This document shows, piece by piece, positions 54,317-64,000 of a stretch of DNA of 64,000 nt. Both the position numbers and the translations under genes were made by a program. Below the pieces are notes generated by a model. It was not told the DNA's origin. It was given only the letters and a program-made list of their open reading frames with translations, and did no database searches. Location: assembly GCF_020193575.1 (NCBI RefSeq), contig NZ_JADYVD010000008.1:1-64000 (forward strand). Direction: 5' to 3'. Source of the stretch: Ensifer sp. IC4062 (GTDB lineage: Bacteria > Pseudomonadota > Alphaproteobacteria > Rhizobiales > Rhizobiaceae). Position 1 is the stretch's first letter; every line of letters begins with the position of its first letter.

Positions 54317-54359
54317 GCACGCGCCCTCTGACAGGCAACAGATGCCCCGGCGGAGATCG

Positions 54360-54731
54360 CTATCGCGTATCGCCTTGCGCCAGTGCCTCCTCCGCCGCTT
54401 CCTCGATCTTCTTCACCGTGGGCATGTCCGCCGCGGCGGCGATGACGGCCTCGAGCAGGCCCGGAAAGCGATTGTCAAGGTCGTCGCGCCGCAGCGTCAC
54501 CAGTCGGCTCGTGCCGGAGACTTCCGTGCGGGTGATGCCCGCCTCGCGCAGCTTGGCGAGGTGGTAGCTTATATTGGTCTTGGAGCCGAAATCGGTGAAG
54601 TTCAGGCACATGGTCGGCCGCCCCTCGCGGCGCGCGAGGTAGCACACGATCGCCAGGCGCGTTGGGTCGCCAAGGACGGCGAGCACGTTGGAGAGGGTGA
54701 TCTGATCGATGGTGGGATGTGGTAGGGTCAT
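54360..54731 (-). CDS. ArsR-family transcriptional regulator
   Basis: The 123-residue protein is a winged-helix ArsR-type regulator: LSNVLAVLGDPTRLAIVCYL, FTDFGSKTNISYHLAKLREA (recognition helix) and GTSRLVTLRRDDLDNRFPG (wing). No cysteine cluster of the metal-sensing kind; one Cys at about 41 and one at 34. It is divergent from the MFS gene and probably represses it through the inverted repeat at 54836-54853. ATG 54731. Confidence 0.88.
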   Translation of the reverse strand: MTLPHPTIDQITLSNVLAVLGDPTRLAIVCYLARREGRPTMCLNFTDFGSKTNISYHLAKLREAGITRTEVSGTSRLVTLRRDDLDNRFPGLLEAVIAAAADMPTVKKIEEAAEEALAQGDTR

Positions 54732-54807
54732 GGTCCGAAAATAGCTTGGCCGGCACACGGTTCAACGCGGAGGGCTGTCGCTCACAAAGGATCGATAGAA
54801 AGGCATA

Positions 54808-54853
54808 TTGACACGGCGATCGGTCATGTTCAATAGTTCAACATCTTTTGAAC
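54808..54853 (+). promoter_or_regulatory. Promoter and ArsR-type operator of the MFS gene
   Basis: TTGACA (54808-54813) is a -35 candidate with a CAATAG/TTCAAT -10-like stretch 17 bases later. GTTCAA (54836-54841) and TTGAAC (54848-54853) form a perfect six-base inverted repeat with a six-base spacer overlapping the expected start site, placed to block transcription of the MFS gene. Confidence 0.6.
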
Positions 54854-54865
54854 AAGGGATCCTCC

Positions 54866-56050
54866 ATGGACAAGCGCCTCATCTGGCTCGCTGTCGGCTC
54901 TTTCACGATGAGCACGGTCGGCTTCGTTTTTTCGAGCCTTCTGCCATCGATCGCGGCCGACACCCACACGACGATCCCTCATGCGGGGCACCTGATCACC
55001 GTGTTCTCGCTTTCCTATGCCGTCGGCGCGCCGCTGCTTTCGGCCATGGCCGGCGCGGCTGACAGGCGGCGGCTGCTTGTGGCTGCTATGCTTGCCTTCG
55101 TGGCGGGCAACGGGATTGCTGCGACAAGCGTCTCGTTCACCACGCTGCTGCTCGCCCAAATCGTGATGGGAATGGCGAGTGGTTTGTTTGCTGCCACCGC
55201 ACAGGCGACGGCGGTCTCGCTGGCCGGCTCGGAGCACCGCGCGCTGGCAATCTCGATCGTCGTCGGCGGAACCACATTCGCAGTGGCGCTGGGTGCTCCT
55301 CTCGGCGCGCTGATCGCCGCCTTCTGGGGCTGGCGTGGCACGTTCGGGGCGGTCGCCCTGCTCGGGCTCGCCTGCGCCACCGTGCTGTGGCTGCGTCTGC
55401 CGCGGGGCCTCAGCGGAATGAAGCTGACGCTTTCCGAACGCTTCAGCGCCATCGGTCTCCCGGGAGTCGCCTCGTCGCTGATGGTGACCTATCTCTACCT
55501 CGCGGGCGGATTCGTGATCATCTCCTATCTCGCGCCTCTGGCGATCGACGGGGCGGGGCTTTCGAAAATGGCGCTGCCAGGCCTGCTGCTTGCTTTCGGT
55601 GCGGGCGCGGTGATCGGCAACCTTTCCAGCGGCCATTTGGCTGACCGGGTCGGCGCGACGCGTATGGTGGTGCTTTCCCTGATGTCGGCACTGGTGGTGT
55701 CGCTGGTGATTGCCTTCGGACTCAACCTCCTGCCGCAGAACCTCGCCGGCCCGCTCTTGATCGGCATCATGGTGCCATGGGGCATCATCGGCTGGGCGTT
55801 TCCGCCGGCCCAGGCGAGTCGAATCGTCGGCTTCGCGCCGGAAGTGGCGCATCTGACGCTGTCGCTCAACGCCTCGGCGATCTATCTCGGCATCGCCAGT
55901 GGGACAGCGATTGGTGGGCAGTTACTGGAAAACACGGCCGCAGCTAACCTCGGCTTCTTCGCGGCACTGTTTCCGGTGGCTGCACTCGCCGTGCTCTACG
56001 CGGGCTTGCGCTCCTCCCGGCGGCGCTTCGCGGCCACCCTGGCGGAATAG
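54866..56050 (+). CDS. MFS transporter, probable drug/metabolite exporter
   Basis: The 394-residue protein has about 12 helices and the family-type loop GAADRRRLLVAAML after helix 2 and a second one (GHLADRVGATRMVV) after helix 8. The start MDKRLIWLAVGSFTMSTVGF is at ATG 54866 after AAGGGATCC. It belongs to the AraJ/YdhP-like (DHA1) class of exporters; the substrate is unknown. Control by the divergent ArsR-type regulator suggests an inducible efflux pump. Confidence 0.89.
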   Translation: MDKRLIWLAVGSFTMSTVGFVFSSLLPSIAADTHTTIPHAGHLITVFSLSYAVGAPLLSAMAGAADRRRLLVAAMLAFVAGNGIAATSVSFTTLLLAQIVMGMASGLFAATAQATAVSLAGSEHRALAISIVVGGTTFAVALGAPLGALIAAFWGWRGTFGAVALLGLACATVLWLRLPRGLSGMKLTLSERFSAIGLPGVASSLMVTYLYLAGGFVIISYLAPLAIDGAGLSKMALPGLLLAFGAGAVIGNLSSGHLADRVGATRMVVLSLMSALVVSLVIAFGLNLLPQNLAGPLLIGIMVPWGIIGWAFPPAQASRIVGFAPEVAHLTLSLNASAIYLGIASGTAIGGQLLENTAAANLGFFAALFPVAALAVLYAGLRSSRRRFAATLAE

Positions 56051-56447
56051 GGCCTGCCACAATGAAACCGGCCCATGGCACACGTCCGCGCCGGCCAGTC
56101 CAACGGGAGCGCCGATCTCAGTGGGATCGCTGAGCATGTCCAACTTCTCCGATCGCTAACCCTCGCGACAGAACTTGCAAGACGCCTCCCGGCCACGCTC
56201 TTCGACGCGCCCCCTCAACGGATGCACATAGCGGCATCTGCCGGCTGGCCGCGACAGTGCAGCACTGCCCAGCGGCAGTAGCACATCGCACCACTCCCGC
56301 CGACAATTGAGCCAGCTGGCGGCAGATCTCAGGCGTCTGCCGCCCAGATCTTCCAAGCTGCAAGATCACCCTATGTTCTCTGGTATCGGGCCGATCCGGC
56401 ACCTCGTGCCATGGCGACCTGAATTTTCGCTTGTCATCCGCAGCATT
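56051..56447. other. Gap before hutI without recognised gene
   Basis: About 400 bases with overlapping non-coding-like frames on both strands (longest 154 codons on the minus strand, no ribosome site, no family similarity). No hutC regulator is present here. Confidence 0.5.
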
Positions 56448-56459
56448 ATGTATATACAT
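56448..56459. promoter_or_regulatory. HutC-like operator upstream of hutI
   Basis: ATGTATATACAT is a perfect 12-bp palindrome 26 bases before the hutI start. GntR-type HutC proteins bind TGTA-N2-TACA-like sites in hut promoters, so histidine/urocanate control is probable although no hutC lies in the window. Confidence 0.65.
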
Positions 56460-56484
56460 TATCGCAAACGAAGGGCGGCACCCT

Positions 56485-57732
56485 ATGGACGGAAACAGCA
56501 ACGCGAGTTCAGGTAGAACCAGCCTCTGGCGCAATGCGCGCCTTGCGACGCTGCGCGAGGATATGGGGCCGCTCGGCATCATCGCGAGAGGCGCTGTCGC
56601 CGCCCGCGGCGACCGGATCGTCTACGTCGGCGCAGAAGAAGACTTGCCCTGGGATCTTGCCCAGGCGGACCAGATAACCGATTGCGAAGGCCGCTGGATC
56701 ACGCCGGCCCTCATCGATTGCCACACCCATATCGTCCATGGCGGCAACCGCGCGCGTGAATTCCAGCTACGGCTCGAAGGTGCCACTTACGAGGAAATCG
56801 CGCGCGCCGGCGGTGGTATTGCCTCGACGGTGAAGGCGACCAATGCCTTGTCGGTCGAAGAGCTGGTGGAAGCGGCACTTCCAAGGCTCGACACGCTGCT
56901 TGGCGAGGGGCTCGCGACGGTCGAGGTGAAGTCCGGCTATGGGTTGAATATCGAAGCAGAGCTGAAGATGCTGCGTGCCGCACGCCGGCTACAGGAGTTG
57001 CGACCCGTGCGCATCGTTACGAGCTATCTCGCCGCGCACGCGACACCTCCCGAATATAAGGGCCGCAACGGCGACTATATCGCCGATGTCGTGCTGCCGG
57101 GCCTCAAGAGCGCGCACGCCGAGGGCCTGGTCGACGCAGTCGACGGCTTCTGCGAGGGCATCGCCTTCTCTCCTGCCGAGATCGGCCGTGTTTTCGACGC
57201 CGCGAAAGCGCTTGGCCTGCCCGTCAAGCTCCACGCGGAGCAGCTTTCGGATCTCGGCGGCGCCAAGCTCGCAGCCTCCCACGGCGCGCTTTCGGCCGAC
57301 CATCTCGAATATCTCGACGCGGAAGGCGCGGCAGCCCTCGCAAAGGCCGGGACTGTCGCCGTGCTGCTGCCCGGTGCATTCTATACGCTTCGGGAAAGGC
57401 AGCTGCCGCCGGTCGAAGCGCTGCGTGCCGCCGGCACGCGCATCGCCGTTGCGACGGACTGCAATCCAGGCACCTCTCCGCTGACGTCGCTGCTTCTGAC
57501 CATGAACATGTCGGCGACGCTCTTCCGGCTGACCGTCGACGAGTGCCTCGCGGGTGTCACGCGCGAGGCCGCACGCGCGCTCGGAATCCTCGACAAGACC
57601 GGCACGATCGAGGTCGGCAAGTCCGCGGACCTCGCGATCTGGAACATCGATGAGCCTGCCGAACTTATCTACCGGATAGGCTTCAATCCGCTGCATCAGC
57701 GCATCTTTGGAGGCGAAGGAATCGGCCAATGA
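56485..57732 (+). CDS. hutI: HutI imidazolonepropionase
   Basis: The 415-residue amidohydrolase has [20 protein letters not shown] (metal-binding His pair), [43 protein letters not shown] (metal) and [20 protein letters not shown]. Third step of histidine breakdown. ATG 56485 is chosen because the in-frame 56431 start would lie upstream of the operator. ATGA overlap with hutH. Confidence 0.95.
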   Translation: MDGNSNASSGRTSLWRNARLATLREDMGPLGIIARGAVAARGDRIVYVGAEEDLPWDLAQADQITDCEGRWITPALIDCHTHIVHGGNRAREFQLRLEGATYEEIARAGGGIASTVKATNALSVEELVEAALPRLDTLLGEGLATVEVKSGYGLNIEAELKMLRAARRLQELRPVRIVTSYLAAHATPPEYKGRNGDYIADVVLPGLKSAHAEGLVDAVDGFCEGIAFSPAEIGRVFDAAKALGLPVKLHAEQLSDLGGAKLAASHGALSADHLEYLDAEGAAALAKAGTVAVLLPGAFYTLRERQLPPVEALRAAGTRIAVATDCNPGTSPLTSLLLTMNMSATLFRLTVDECLAGVTREAARALGILDKTGTIEVGKSADLAIWNIDEPAELIYRIGFNPLHQRIFGGEGIGQ

Positions 57733-59264
57733 CCATCGTACTTAAGCCAGGCTCCGTTCCGCTCAAGGATCTGGAGGCGATCTACTGGACCCGGGAACCG
57801 GCCCGCCTCGATCCCGCCTTCGACGCCGCCATTGCCAAAGGCGCCGCGCGCATTGCCGAGATCGCGGCCGGTAATGCCCCCGTTTACGGCATCAACACCG
57901 GCTTCGGCAAACTTGCCTCGATCAAGATCGACAGCGCCGACGTGGCGACGCTGCAGCGCAACCTCATCCTGTCGCATTGTTGCGGCGTGGGTGCGCCTCT
58001 GCCGGAAAATATCGTCCGGCTGATGATGGCGCTGAAGCTCGTCTCGCTCGGCCGCGGCGCTTCGGGCGTTCGCCTCGAACTCGTCCGCTTGATCGAGGCG
58101 ATGCAGGAACGGGGCGTGATCCCGCTGATCCCGGAAAAGGGGTCGGTTGGCGCATCGGGCGATCTTGCGCCGCTGGCGCACATGGCGGCCGTGATGATGG
58201 GGCATGGTGAAGCCTTCTTCGATAGTGAGCGCATGCCGGGGGGAGTCGCGCTGGAAAAGGCCGGGCTTTCACCCGTGACGCTCGCTGCGAAGGAAGGCCT
58301 CGCCTTGATCAACGGCACGCAGGCGTCCACCGCTCTGGCGCTCGCCGGCCTATTCCGCGCCCATCGCGCCGCACAGGCAGCGCTCATTACCGGAGCGCTT
58401 TCGACCGATGCCGCAATGGGATCGTCCGCACCCTTCCATCCCGATATCCATACACTGCGCGGCCATCAGGGCCAGATCGACACCGCCGCCACCCTTCGCC
58501 AATTGCTCGAGGGATCCGTGATCCGGCAGAGCCACATCGAGGGCGACGAACGGGTGCAGGATCCCTACTGCATCCGCTGCCAGCCACAGGTCGACGGCGC
58601 CTGCCTTGATCTCCTGCGCTCCGTCGCCGCGTCGCTCGCGATCGAGGCAAACGCCGTCACCGATAACCCGCTGGTGCTTTCGGACAATTCCGTCGTCTCG
58701 GGCGGCAATTTCCACGCCGAACCGGTCGCTTTCGCCGCCGACCAGATCGCGCTTGCTGTCTGCGAAATCGGTGCCATCTCCCAGCGCCGCATCGCGCTTC
58801 TCGTCGATCCGGCGCTCAGCTACGGCCTGCCGGCGTTCCTGGCCAAGAAGCCGGGGCTCAATTCAGGCCTGATGATCGCCGAGGTCACCTCCGCCGCGCT
58901 GATGTCGGAAAACAAGCAACTGGCGCATCCGGCTTCCGTCGACTCGACGCCGACATCCGCCAATCAGGAAGACCACGTATCGATGGCCTGCCACGGAGCG
59001 CGCCGTCTGCTGCAGATGACCGACAACCTGTTCTCGATCATCGGCATCGAAGCACTGACAGCCGTCCAAGGCCTCGAGTTTCGGGCGCCGCTGACGACAA
59101 GTGTCGAACTGTCGAAGGCGATGGCTGCCGTACGCAGCGTGTCGCCGACGATAGAAGAGGACCGCTACATGGCCGACGATCTCAAGGCCGCCGGCGAACT
59201 CGTCGCCTCCGGCGCGCTCAACGCCGCCGTCTCCGACGGCATCCTTCCGAAGCTGGATCTCTGA
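57729..59264 (+). CDS. hutH: HutH histidine ammonia-lyase
   Basis: The 511-residue protein contains the MIO prosthetic-group tripeptide Ala142-Ser143-Gly144 in [16 protein letters not shown], matching the position in the Pseudomonas enzyme. Other motifs: [13 protein letters not shown] at the start and [15 protein letters not shown] near the end. It converts histidine to urocanate. Overlaps hutI by four bases, one base before hutG. Confidence 0.96.
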   Translation: MTIVLKPGSVPLKDLEAIYWTREPARLDPAFDAAIAKGAARIAEIAAGNAPVYGINTGFGKLASIKIDSADVATLQRNLILSHCCGVGAPLPENIVRLMMALKLVSLGRGASGVRLELVRLIEAMQERGVIPLIPEKGSVGASGDLAPLAHMAAVMMGHGEAFFDSERMPGGVALEKAGLSPVTLAAKEGLALINGTQASTALALAGLFRAHRAAQAALITGALSTDAAMGSSAPFHPDIHTLRGHQGQIDTAATLRQLLEGSVIRQSHIEGDERVQDPYCIRCQPQVDGACLDLLRSVAASLAIEANAVTDNPLVLSDNSVVSGGNFHAEPVAFAADQIALAVCEIGAISQRRIALLVDPALSYGLPAFLAKKPGLNSGLMIAEVTSAALMSENKQLAHPASVDSTPTSANQEDHVSMACHGARRLLQMTDNLFSIIGIEALTAVQGLEFRAPLTTSVELSKAMAAVRSVSPTIEEDRYMADDLKAAGELVASGALNAAVSDGILPKLDL

Positions 59265-59265
59265 C

Positions 59266-60081
59266 ATGGCCGTTTTCGAAGTCCATCGGGGCACCTCCCC
59301 CGTCATCCTTGGCTTTCCCCATACGGGCGCCGAGGTCCCCGCCCCGATCTGGGAGCGGCTCAACGATAACGGTCGCATCCTCGCCGACACGGACTGGCAT
59401 ATCCACGAGCTCTACGAAGGGCTTCTGCCGGAGGCCACGAGCGTGCGCGCGACCTTCCATCGCTACGTCATCGACGCCAACCGAGACCCGGAAGGCGTAA
59501 GCCTCTATCCCGGCCAGAACACGACCGGCCTCGTGCCAGAGACCGACTTCGACGGCATGTCGATCTGGAAAGTTGGTGAGGCACCGACGGAGGCCGACGT
59601 TGCGACGCGCCTTCGCGATTTCCATACTCCCTATCATGCGGCGCTTGCCGCCGAGATCGAGCGCGTCAAGGCGATCCATGGCGTGGCGGTGCTCTACGAC
59701 TGCCACTCGATCCGCTCGCACATTCCCTTCCTCTTCGAAGGCAAGCTGCCTGACTTCAATATCGGCACGGACATGGGCAAGACCTGCGCCGCCGAGATAG
59801 AGAAGGCAACGGCAGAAATCGCGGCTTCGGCAGGGGGTTACACCAGTATCCTGAACGGCCGCTTCAAGGGCGGCTGGACGACCCGTCACTATGGCCGGCC
59901 GGAAATCGGCGTGCATGCGATCCAGATGGAGCTCGCGCAATCCACGCACCTTGCGACGGAAGCACCGCCCTTCGCGCTTGATGCCAGCAAGGCCGAACGG
60001 CTTCGCAGCCATCTCAAAGCCATTCTGAAACAAATCGAAACAACGGCATTCGACCTCAAACTGACAGGGAGTGAGGCATGA
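59266..60081 (+). CDS. hutG: HutG N-formylglutamate deformylase
   Basis: The 271-residue protein is an FGase: [67 protein letters not shown] and [13 protein letters not shown]. It acts in the five-step pathway, in which HutF first makes formylglutamate; hutF is not in the window. Coupled to hutH (one-base gap) and hutU (ATGA overlap). A distant paralogue lies at 22433. Confidence 0.94.
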   Translation: MAVFEVHRGTSPVILGFPHTGAEVPAPIWERLNDNGRILADTDWHIHELYEGLLPEATSVRATFHRYVIDANRDPEGVSLYPGQNTTGLVPETDFDGMSIWKVGEAPTEADVATRLRDFHTPYHAALAAEIERVKAIHGVAVLYDCHSIRSHIPFLFEGKLPDFNIGTDMGKTCAAEIEKATAEIAASAGGYTSILNGRFKGGWTTRHYGRPEIGVHAIQMELAQSTHLATEAPPFALDASKAERLRSHLKAILKQIETTAFDLKLTGSEA

Positions 60082-61757
60082 ACGTGAATCATCCGCGCCA
60101 CAATATCCGCGAGGTGCGCAGCCCGCGTGGCACCGAGATCAGCGCCAAGAGCTGGCTGACCGAAGCGCCGCTGCGCATGCTGATGAACAATCTCGACCCG
60201 GACGTTGCCGAGAACCCGCACGAACTCGTCGTCTACGGCGGCATCGGCCGTGCCGCGCGTACCTGGGCGGATTTCGACCGGATTGTCGCGACGCTAAAGG
60301 ATCTCAACGAGGACGAAACGCTGCTCGTCCAGTCCGGTAAGCCCGTTGGCGTCTTCCGCACGCACAAGGACGCGCCACGCGTTCTGATCGCCAACTCCAA
60401 CCTCGTGCCGCACTGGGCGACCTGGGATCATTTCAACGAGCTGGATAAGAAGGGTCTCGCCATGTACGGCCAGATGACCGCTGGCTCGTGGATCTATATC
60501 GGCTCGCAAGGCATCGTTCAGGGCACCTATGAGACCTTCGTCGAGGCCGGTCGCCAGCACTATGGCGGCAACCTCAAGGGCAAATGGGTGCTGACCGGCG
60601 GCCTCGGCGGCATGGGCGGCGCACAGCCGCTTGCCGCTGTCATGGCCGGCGCCTGCTGCCTTGCCGTCGAATGCAATCCCGACTCGATCGATTTCCGCCT
60701 GCGCACCCGTTATCTCGACGCCAAGGCCGAGACGCTGAGCGAGGCGATGGAGATGATCGATCGCTGGACCAAGGCGGGCGAAGCAAAATCCGTCGGCCTG
60801 CTCGGCAATACGGCGGAAATCCTCCCCGAAATGGTTCGCCGCGGCATTCGCCCCGACATGGTCACCGACCAGACCTCCGCCCACGATCCGGTCAACGGCT
60901 ATCTGCCGAAGGGCTGGACGATGGGCCAGTGGAAGGAAAAGCGCGTGAGCGACCCGAAGGCCGTCGAAAAGGCAGCACGCGCATCGATGCGCGAGCACGT
61001 CGAGGCGATGGTCGCCTTCCAGAACGTGGGTGTCCCGACCTTCGACTACGGCAACAACATCCGCCAGATGGCCAAGGACGAGGGCCTCGAGAACGCCTTT
61101 GCCTTCCCGGGCTTCGTGCCGGCCTATATCCGCCCGCTCTTCTGCCGCGGCATCGGGCCGTTCCGCTGGGCGGCACTGTCGGGCGACCCGGAGGACATCC
61201 GCAAGACCGACGCCAAGGTGAAGGAACTGCTGCCCGACAACACGCACCTGCACAATTGGCTGGACATGGCCAAGGAGCGTATCGCCTACCAGGGTCTGCC
61301 AGCGCGCATCTGCTGGGTCGGTCTCGGCGACCGTCACCGCCTCGGCTTGGCTTTCAACGAAATGGTTCGCAAAGGCGAGCTCAGCGCTCCGATCGTCATC
61401 GGCCGCGACCACCTCGACTCTGGCTCCGTCGCTTCGCCGAACCGCGAGACGGAAGCGATGAAGGACGGTTCCGACGCCGTTTCCGACTGGCCGCTCCTGA
61501 ACGCGCTGCTGAACACCGCCTCTGGCGCGACCTGGGTCTCGCTCCACCACGGTGGCGGCGTCGGCATGGGCTTTTCGCAGCATTCGGGCGTCGTCATCTG
61601 CTGCGACGGCAGCGAGGATGCCGACCGACGGATCGAGCGCGTGCTGTGGAACGACCCGGCGACCGGCGTCATGCGCCATGCCGACGCCGGCTACGATATT
61701 GCCATCGACTGCGCCAAGGAGAAGGGCCTGCGCCTGCCCGGCATTCTCGGGAACTGA
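60078..61757 (+). CDS. hutU: HutU urocanate hydratase
   Basis: The 559-residue protein is full length and shows the urocanase landmarks: [60 protein letters not shown] (NAD region), [20 protein letters not shown] and [17 protein letters not shown]. Second step of histidine breakdown. Last gene of hutIHGU, followed by a strong terminator. Confidence 0.96.
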   Translation: MNVNHPRHNIREVRSPRGTEISAKSWLTEAPLRMLMNNLDPDVAENPHELVVYGGIGRAARTWADFDRIVATLKDLNEDETLLVQSGKPVGVFRTHKDAPRVLIANSNLVPHWATWDHFNELDKKGLAMYGQMTAGSWIYIGSQGIVQGTYETFVEAGRQHYGGNLKGKWVLTGGLGGMGGAQPLAAVMAGACCLAVECNPDSIDFRLRTRYLDAKAETLSEAMEMIDRWTKAGEAKSVGLLGNTAEILPEMVRRGIRPDMVTDQTSAHDPVNGYLPKGWTMGQWKEKRVSDPKAVEKAARASMREHVEAMVAFQNVGVPTFDYGNNIRQMAKDEGLENAFAFPGFVPAYIRPLFCRGIGPFRWAALSGDPEDIRKTDAKVKELLPDNTHLHNWLDMAKERIAYQGLPARICWVGLGDRHRLGLAFNEMVRKGELSAPIVIGRDHLDSGSVASPNRETEAMKDGSDAVSDWPLLNALLNTASGATWVSLHHGGGVGMGFSQHSGVVICCDGSEDADRRIERVLWNDPATGVMRHADAGYDIAIDCAKEKGLRLPGILGN

Positions 61758-61764
61758 AGAGAAT

Positions 61765-61797
61765 GCGGGAGGCCGCTATGGCCTCCCGCTCTCTTTT
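61765..61797 (+). terminator. Strong terminator of the hut operon (bidirectional)
   Basis: GCGGGAGGCC-GCTAT-GGCCTCCCGC (61765-61789), a perfect ten-base stem, is followed by TCTCTTTT; AGAG/CTCT can extend it. It sits in the 51-base gap to the convergent MFS gene and could stop both. Confidence 0.9.
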
Positions 61798-61808
61798 GCA
61801 GGCGACCG

Positions 61809-63023
61809 CTACTGCACGGAAACCGCCCTGCGACGAGCGCCGTCGAGAAATAGCAGCAAGGCACAGCCTGCAATCCCCGCAACCGCGCCGAGCACTGCTG
61901 TTCCGGAATAGTCGCTGATACGGGTGCCAAGCGCGAACAGCGCTGCACTGAGCGCCCCGCCCAAGAAAATATTCACCGCGATTAAAGAGCTTCCAAGCCC
62001 CGGACGGTCCGCAATCAGGTCTTGCAGATAGGTGATCGGGATACTGATCAGCGCTGCCGCACCGAAGCCGCTGATGACTGTCAACGCATAGACATGCCAG
62101 GGCCGCGACGAAAAGCCTAGCAGAGCCATGTAGATCACGTAGATTGCGGTTCCGAGCGCAAGCGCGTCGATGTGGCTGAGGCGATATTGGATCCGTCCCC
62201 AGACCAGAATGAAGATCACCTCCAGCAGCGCCACGACGCCGACGACGATGCCGATATCGGTGGCCGAGCCGCCGGCAGCACCGGTGACGATCAACGGCAG
62301 TACCGCTGCATTGACGTGCAGCGTGGAGCAGATGAGCGCCATGGCGACAAGCCGGGCAAGAACACGCGGCGAGAGAATCTCCGCGAAGGAGGCGAGATAG
62401 GAAAGCCGCTTGCTCAGAATCGGATCGACCCCGCTGCGAGCGGGCAGCAGGAAGAAGACCAGCAGCAGATTGGCGACACAGCCGAGGCTTGCCAGCAGAT
62501 AGGCAGGCAGCATACTGCCTCGCGCCGAGAGCACGAAGCCGACCAAGCCTGGAACCAAAACCCATGACAGCGATATGGCCGCCCTCACACCGGAATTGAC
62601 CGCTGCCGCGTCCTTCCGGCCCATGCCGTTTGCCGCAGTGCGGACATTGGCGAAGAGGAGCGAGTTGAGTGCGCCGTAGATCGGCAGCAGCACCAGCGTG
62701 GCGACAACGAAGCTCGCCTTTGTCGGCAGGGCGTAAACGAGACCGTAGCCGACCGCGCCAGAGAGGATGACCGCCAACATCAGCGTCCGGTAATTGCCAA
62801 CGCGATCGGCAACAACGCCGACAGTGACGCTGACGGTGACATTGACCAGCGCCGCAATGAGGATCAACGCCGAATAGAACCCATCGCTCAAGCCAAGCTC
62901 GGCAATCCCGACCACCGACTGATAGGGCGAGGTCGCAGCACCCGAGAAGCCGAAGAGAAAGATGGCAAGCACGCTCGTCCGGACAACCGGGTTGCGCATG
63001 GCGAAGAGCAGCGAGGAAGGCAT
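61809..63023 (-). CDS. MFS transporter of the sugar-efflux (SetA/SotA) type
   Basis: The 404-residue protein has 12 helices: TSVLAIFLFGFSGAATSPYQ at the start, the loop VGVVADRVGNYRTLMLAVIL, and the family-typical NVRTAANGMGRKDAAAVNSG and VRAAISLSWVLVPGLVGFVL. These match the sugar efflux transporters of the Set family. Substrate not assignable; a link to the neighbouring M81 peptidase is possible. Confidence 0.88.
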   Translation of the reverse strand: MPSSLLFAMRNPVVRTSVLAIFLFGFSGAATSPYQSVVGIAELGLSDGFYSALILIAALVNVTVSVTVGVVADRVGNYRTLMLAVILSGAVGYGLVYALPTKASFVVATLVLLPIYGALNSLLFANVRTAANGMGRKDAAAVNSGVRAAISLSWVLVPGLVGFVLSARGSMLPAYLLASLGCVANLLLVFFLLPARSGVDPILSKRLSYLASFAEILSPRVLARLVAMALICSTLHVNAAVLPLIVTGAAGGSATDIGIVVGVVALLEVIFILVWGRIQYRLSHIDALALGTAIYVIYMALLGFSSRPWHVYALTVISGFGAAALISIPITYLQDLIADRPGLGSSLIAVNIFLGGALSAALFALGTRISDYSGTAVLGAVAGIAGCALLLFLDGARRRAVSVQ

Positions 63024-63107
63024 GGTTCGGTCCGCGAAGTGCGAAGTCTTGTGGTGAGGCCGCCCAGACAGACGGCCGTTGTGGGGAAGGCTGGGGTCGC
63101 TTTGGGC

Positions 63108-64000
63108 TCAGGTCCAACGGGCCGAGAACTGCGCCCTCGGCTCGAAATCGAAGTCGCGGTCGAATGGGAAGATCGGCCGCTGGCGGCGTTCGCTCCCGAG
63201 ATTTTCGATGTCCTGATTGACGACACCATCGGTGAGCGCCATCAGGTTGGGATTGGCAATCGGCGCAAGCTCCGGCGAAAGATAGCCGGATTTGACGACG
63301 AGCAGGCGCACGGTGCTTGGATCGAGGCCAAGACGACGGAAGTCCTCGATGTTGTGATAAGGACGCCGGCGCGCCGACAGCACCACCTCGAGCCCGCCGA
63401 TGCGGATCACCGCCTGGCGCTCGGCAAGCGGGCCTGGATCGTCCAACCGCACGACAACAGCCGTGACCTCCGCCAGGGGGCTCGATCGATCAAGGCTGCC
63501 GCCGAGCCGCAATTCGAGCGTCGCGCCTTCGCCGGCCGAGAAGCAGGCCTCCACGGCCGGCCGGTCAGCGATGCCGGCAATCAACGCATCCCGCCAGCCG
63601 CGTGCAAGAAGCGCCTTCAGCACGTCGGCTCGGTCGCCGACGCCGCCTCCGGTGGGATTGTCACCGGAATCGGCGAGGATGACGGGCCTCGCTGCCGTCT
63701 CCTCGGCAATGTCAAGCATTGCTTCGAGCGGCCCCGTGACCGGGCCGAACCGGAAGTTTTCCCGTTCATTCCAGTAGCTTGCGGCGATTTCTTCCGCCGC
63801 CTTCGAGGCAGCCGCCTTGTCCGAACCGGTTACGACCGCGCAAGCGGTCGCCCGCGGCTCGTCCGCCCACACGTAGCCGACCATCAGATTGGCGTCGAGA
63901 ATGCCGGGGCGCTGATCGAACTCCGGCAGAAGCCGATAAAGGCTCCTGGCGGGCTCATCCTCCGTGGACGTGCATTCCCCTGGCAGCAGCAACGGCACGG
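63108..64000 (-). CDS. M81-family metallopeptidase (MlrC-like), 5' end outside window
   Basis: The frame remains open to the right edge, with 296 codons visible plus the stop. The visible part is the C-terminal half of an MlrC-like protein: PLLLPGECTSTEDEPARSLY, LDANLMVGYVWADEPRATAC, DSGDNPTGGGVGDRADVLKA (metal/catalytic region) and VLSARRRPYHNIEDFRRLGL. The family takes its name from the microcystin-degrading MlrC; relatives in rhizobia have unknown peptide or amide substrates. Reads leftward towards the MFS gene, so the two may form one operon. Confidence 0.86.
   Translation of the reverse strand, partial: VPLLLPGECTSTEDEPARSLYRLLPEFDQRPGILDANLMVGYVWADEPRATACAVVTGSDKAAASKAAEEIAASYWNERENFRFGPVTGPLEAMLDIAEETAARPVILADSGDNPTGGGVGDRADVLKALLARGWRDALIAGIADRPAVEACFSAGEGATLELRLGGSLDRSSPLAEVTAVVVRLDDPGPLAERQAVIRIGGLEVVLSARRRPYHNIEDFRRLGLDPSTVRLLVVKSGYLSPELAPIANPNLMALTDGVVNQDIENLGSERRQRPIFPFDRDFDFEPRAQFSARWT

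Noticed and set aside
60294-61679. 461-codon frame on the minus strand
   Set aside because: Shadow of hutU, caused by high GC and third-position bias.
1-64000. tRNA, rRNA, CRISPR arrays, transposases, integrases
   Set aside because: None could be recognised by eye on either strand; small RNAs cannot be excluded.

Overview
The window reads as a high-GC alphaproteobacterial replicon, most likely a Sinorhizobium/Ensifer strain and probably its pSymB-like chromid. The reasons are gene content: a galactoglucan (EPS II, wga/wgc/wgg/wgd/wge, formerly exp) cluster, a phoCDET phosphate/phosphonate importer, minCDE and hut genes. All of these families are carried on the pSymB megaplasmid of S. meliloti, but here in a different arrangement (min lies next to pho). 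The species is inference; no rRNA, tRNA or replication gene is present to settle it.

Positions 1-19837 hold the galactoglucan cluster. wgaB (runs off the left edge) and wgaA lie leftward, as do wgcA and the MarR regulator wggR. wgdA-wgdB (type I secretion ATPase and adaptor) and wgeA-H (RTX-like secreted protein, glycosyltransferases, methyltransferase, accessory proteins) lie rightward. Three intergenic regions carry the same CTTCAA-N3-TTGAAG-type box, the expected WggR operator, so the regulator appears to control all three blocks and itself.

Positions 19973-26193: a TPR-containing class III cyclase, a 70-residue orphan protein, and an operon of an N-formylglutamate-amidohydrolase-like enzyme, a QEGLA-motif metallopeptidase (DUF1704, related to eukaryotic tubulin-detyrosinating enzymes) and an ATP-grasp ligase. 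This ligase/peptidase pairing is the best candidate for an undescribed system.

Positions 26329-31711: ytfQRT-yjfF galactofuranose-type importer with a FadR-type regulator. Positions 31795-39191: a second sugar importer (family-1 binding protein, two permeases, UgpC-type ATPase) with an isomerase-like TIM barrel and a Gfo/Idh dehydrogenase, divergent from a LacI regulator across a perfect 16-bp operator. Positions 39356-44349: a small secreted Cys-containing protein, a site-2 protease with CBS domains, a membrane protein, a badly decayed copper P-type ATPase, a kinase remnant and a DUF3775 protein.

Positions 44655-46509: minCDE behind a perfect TTAA-N7-TTAA CtrA-type site. Positions 47116-54252: phoCDET, a DUF1045 protein, phnM and phnN. 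Positions 54360-56050: an ArsR regulator and a divergent MFS exporter. Positions 56485-61757: hutIHGU, closed by a strong terminator; an MFS sugar-efflux-type transporter and a truncated M81 peptidase follow on the other strand. GC-rich hairpins repeatedly sit directly 3' of genes for abundant exported or binding proteins (wgeA, ytfQ, the family-1 binding protein, phoD), consistent with differential expression inside operons.
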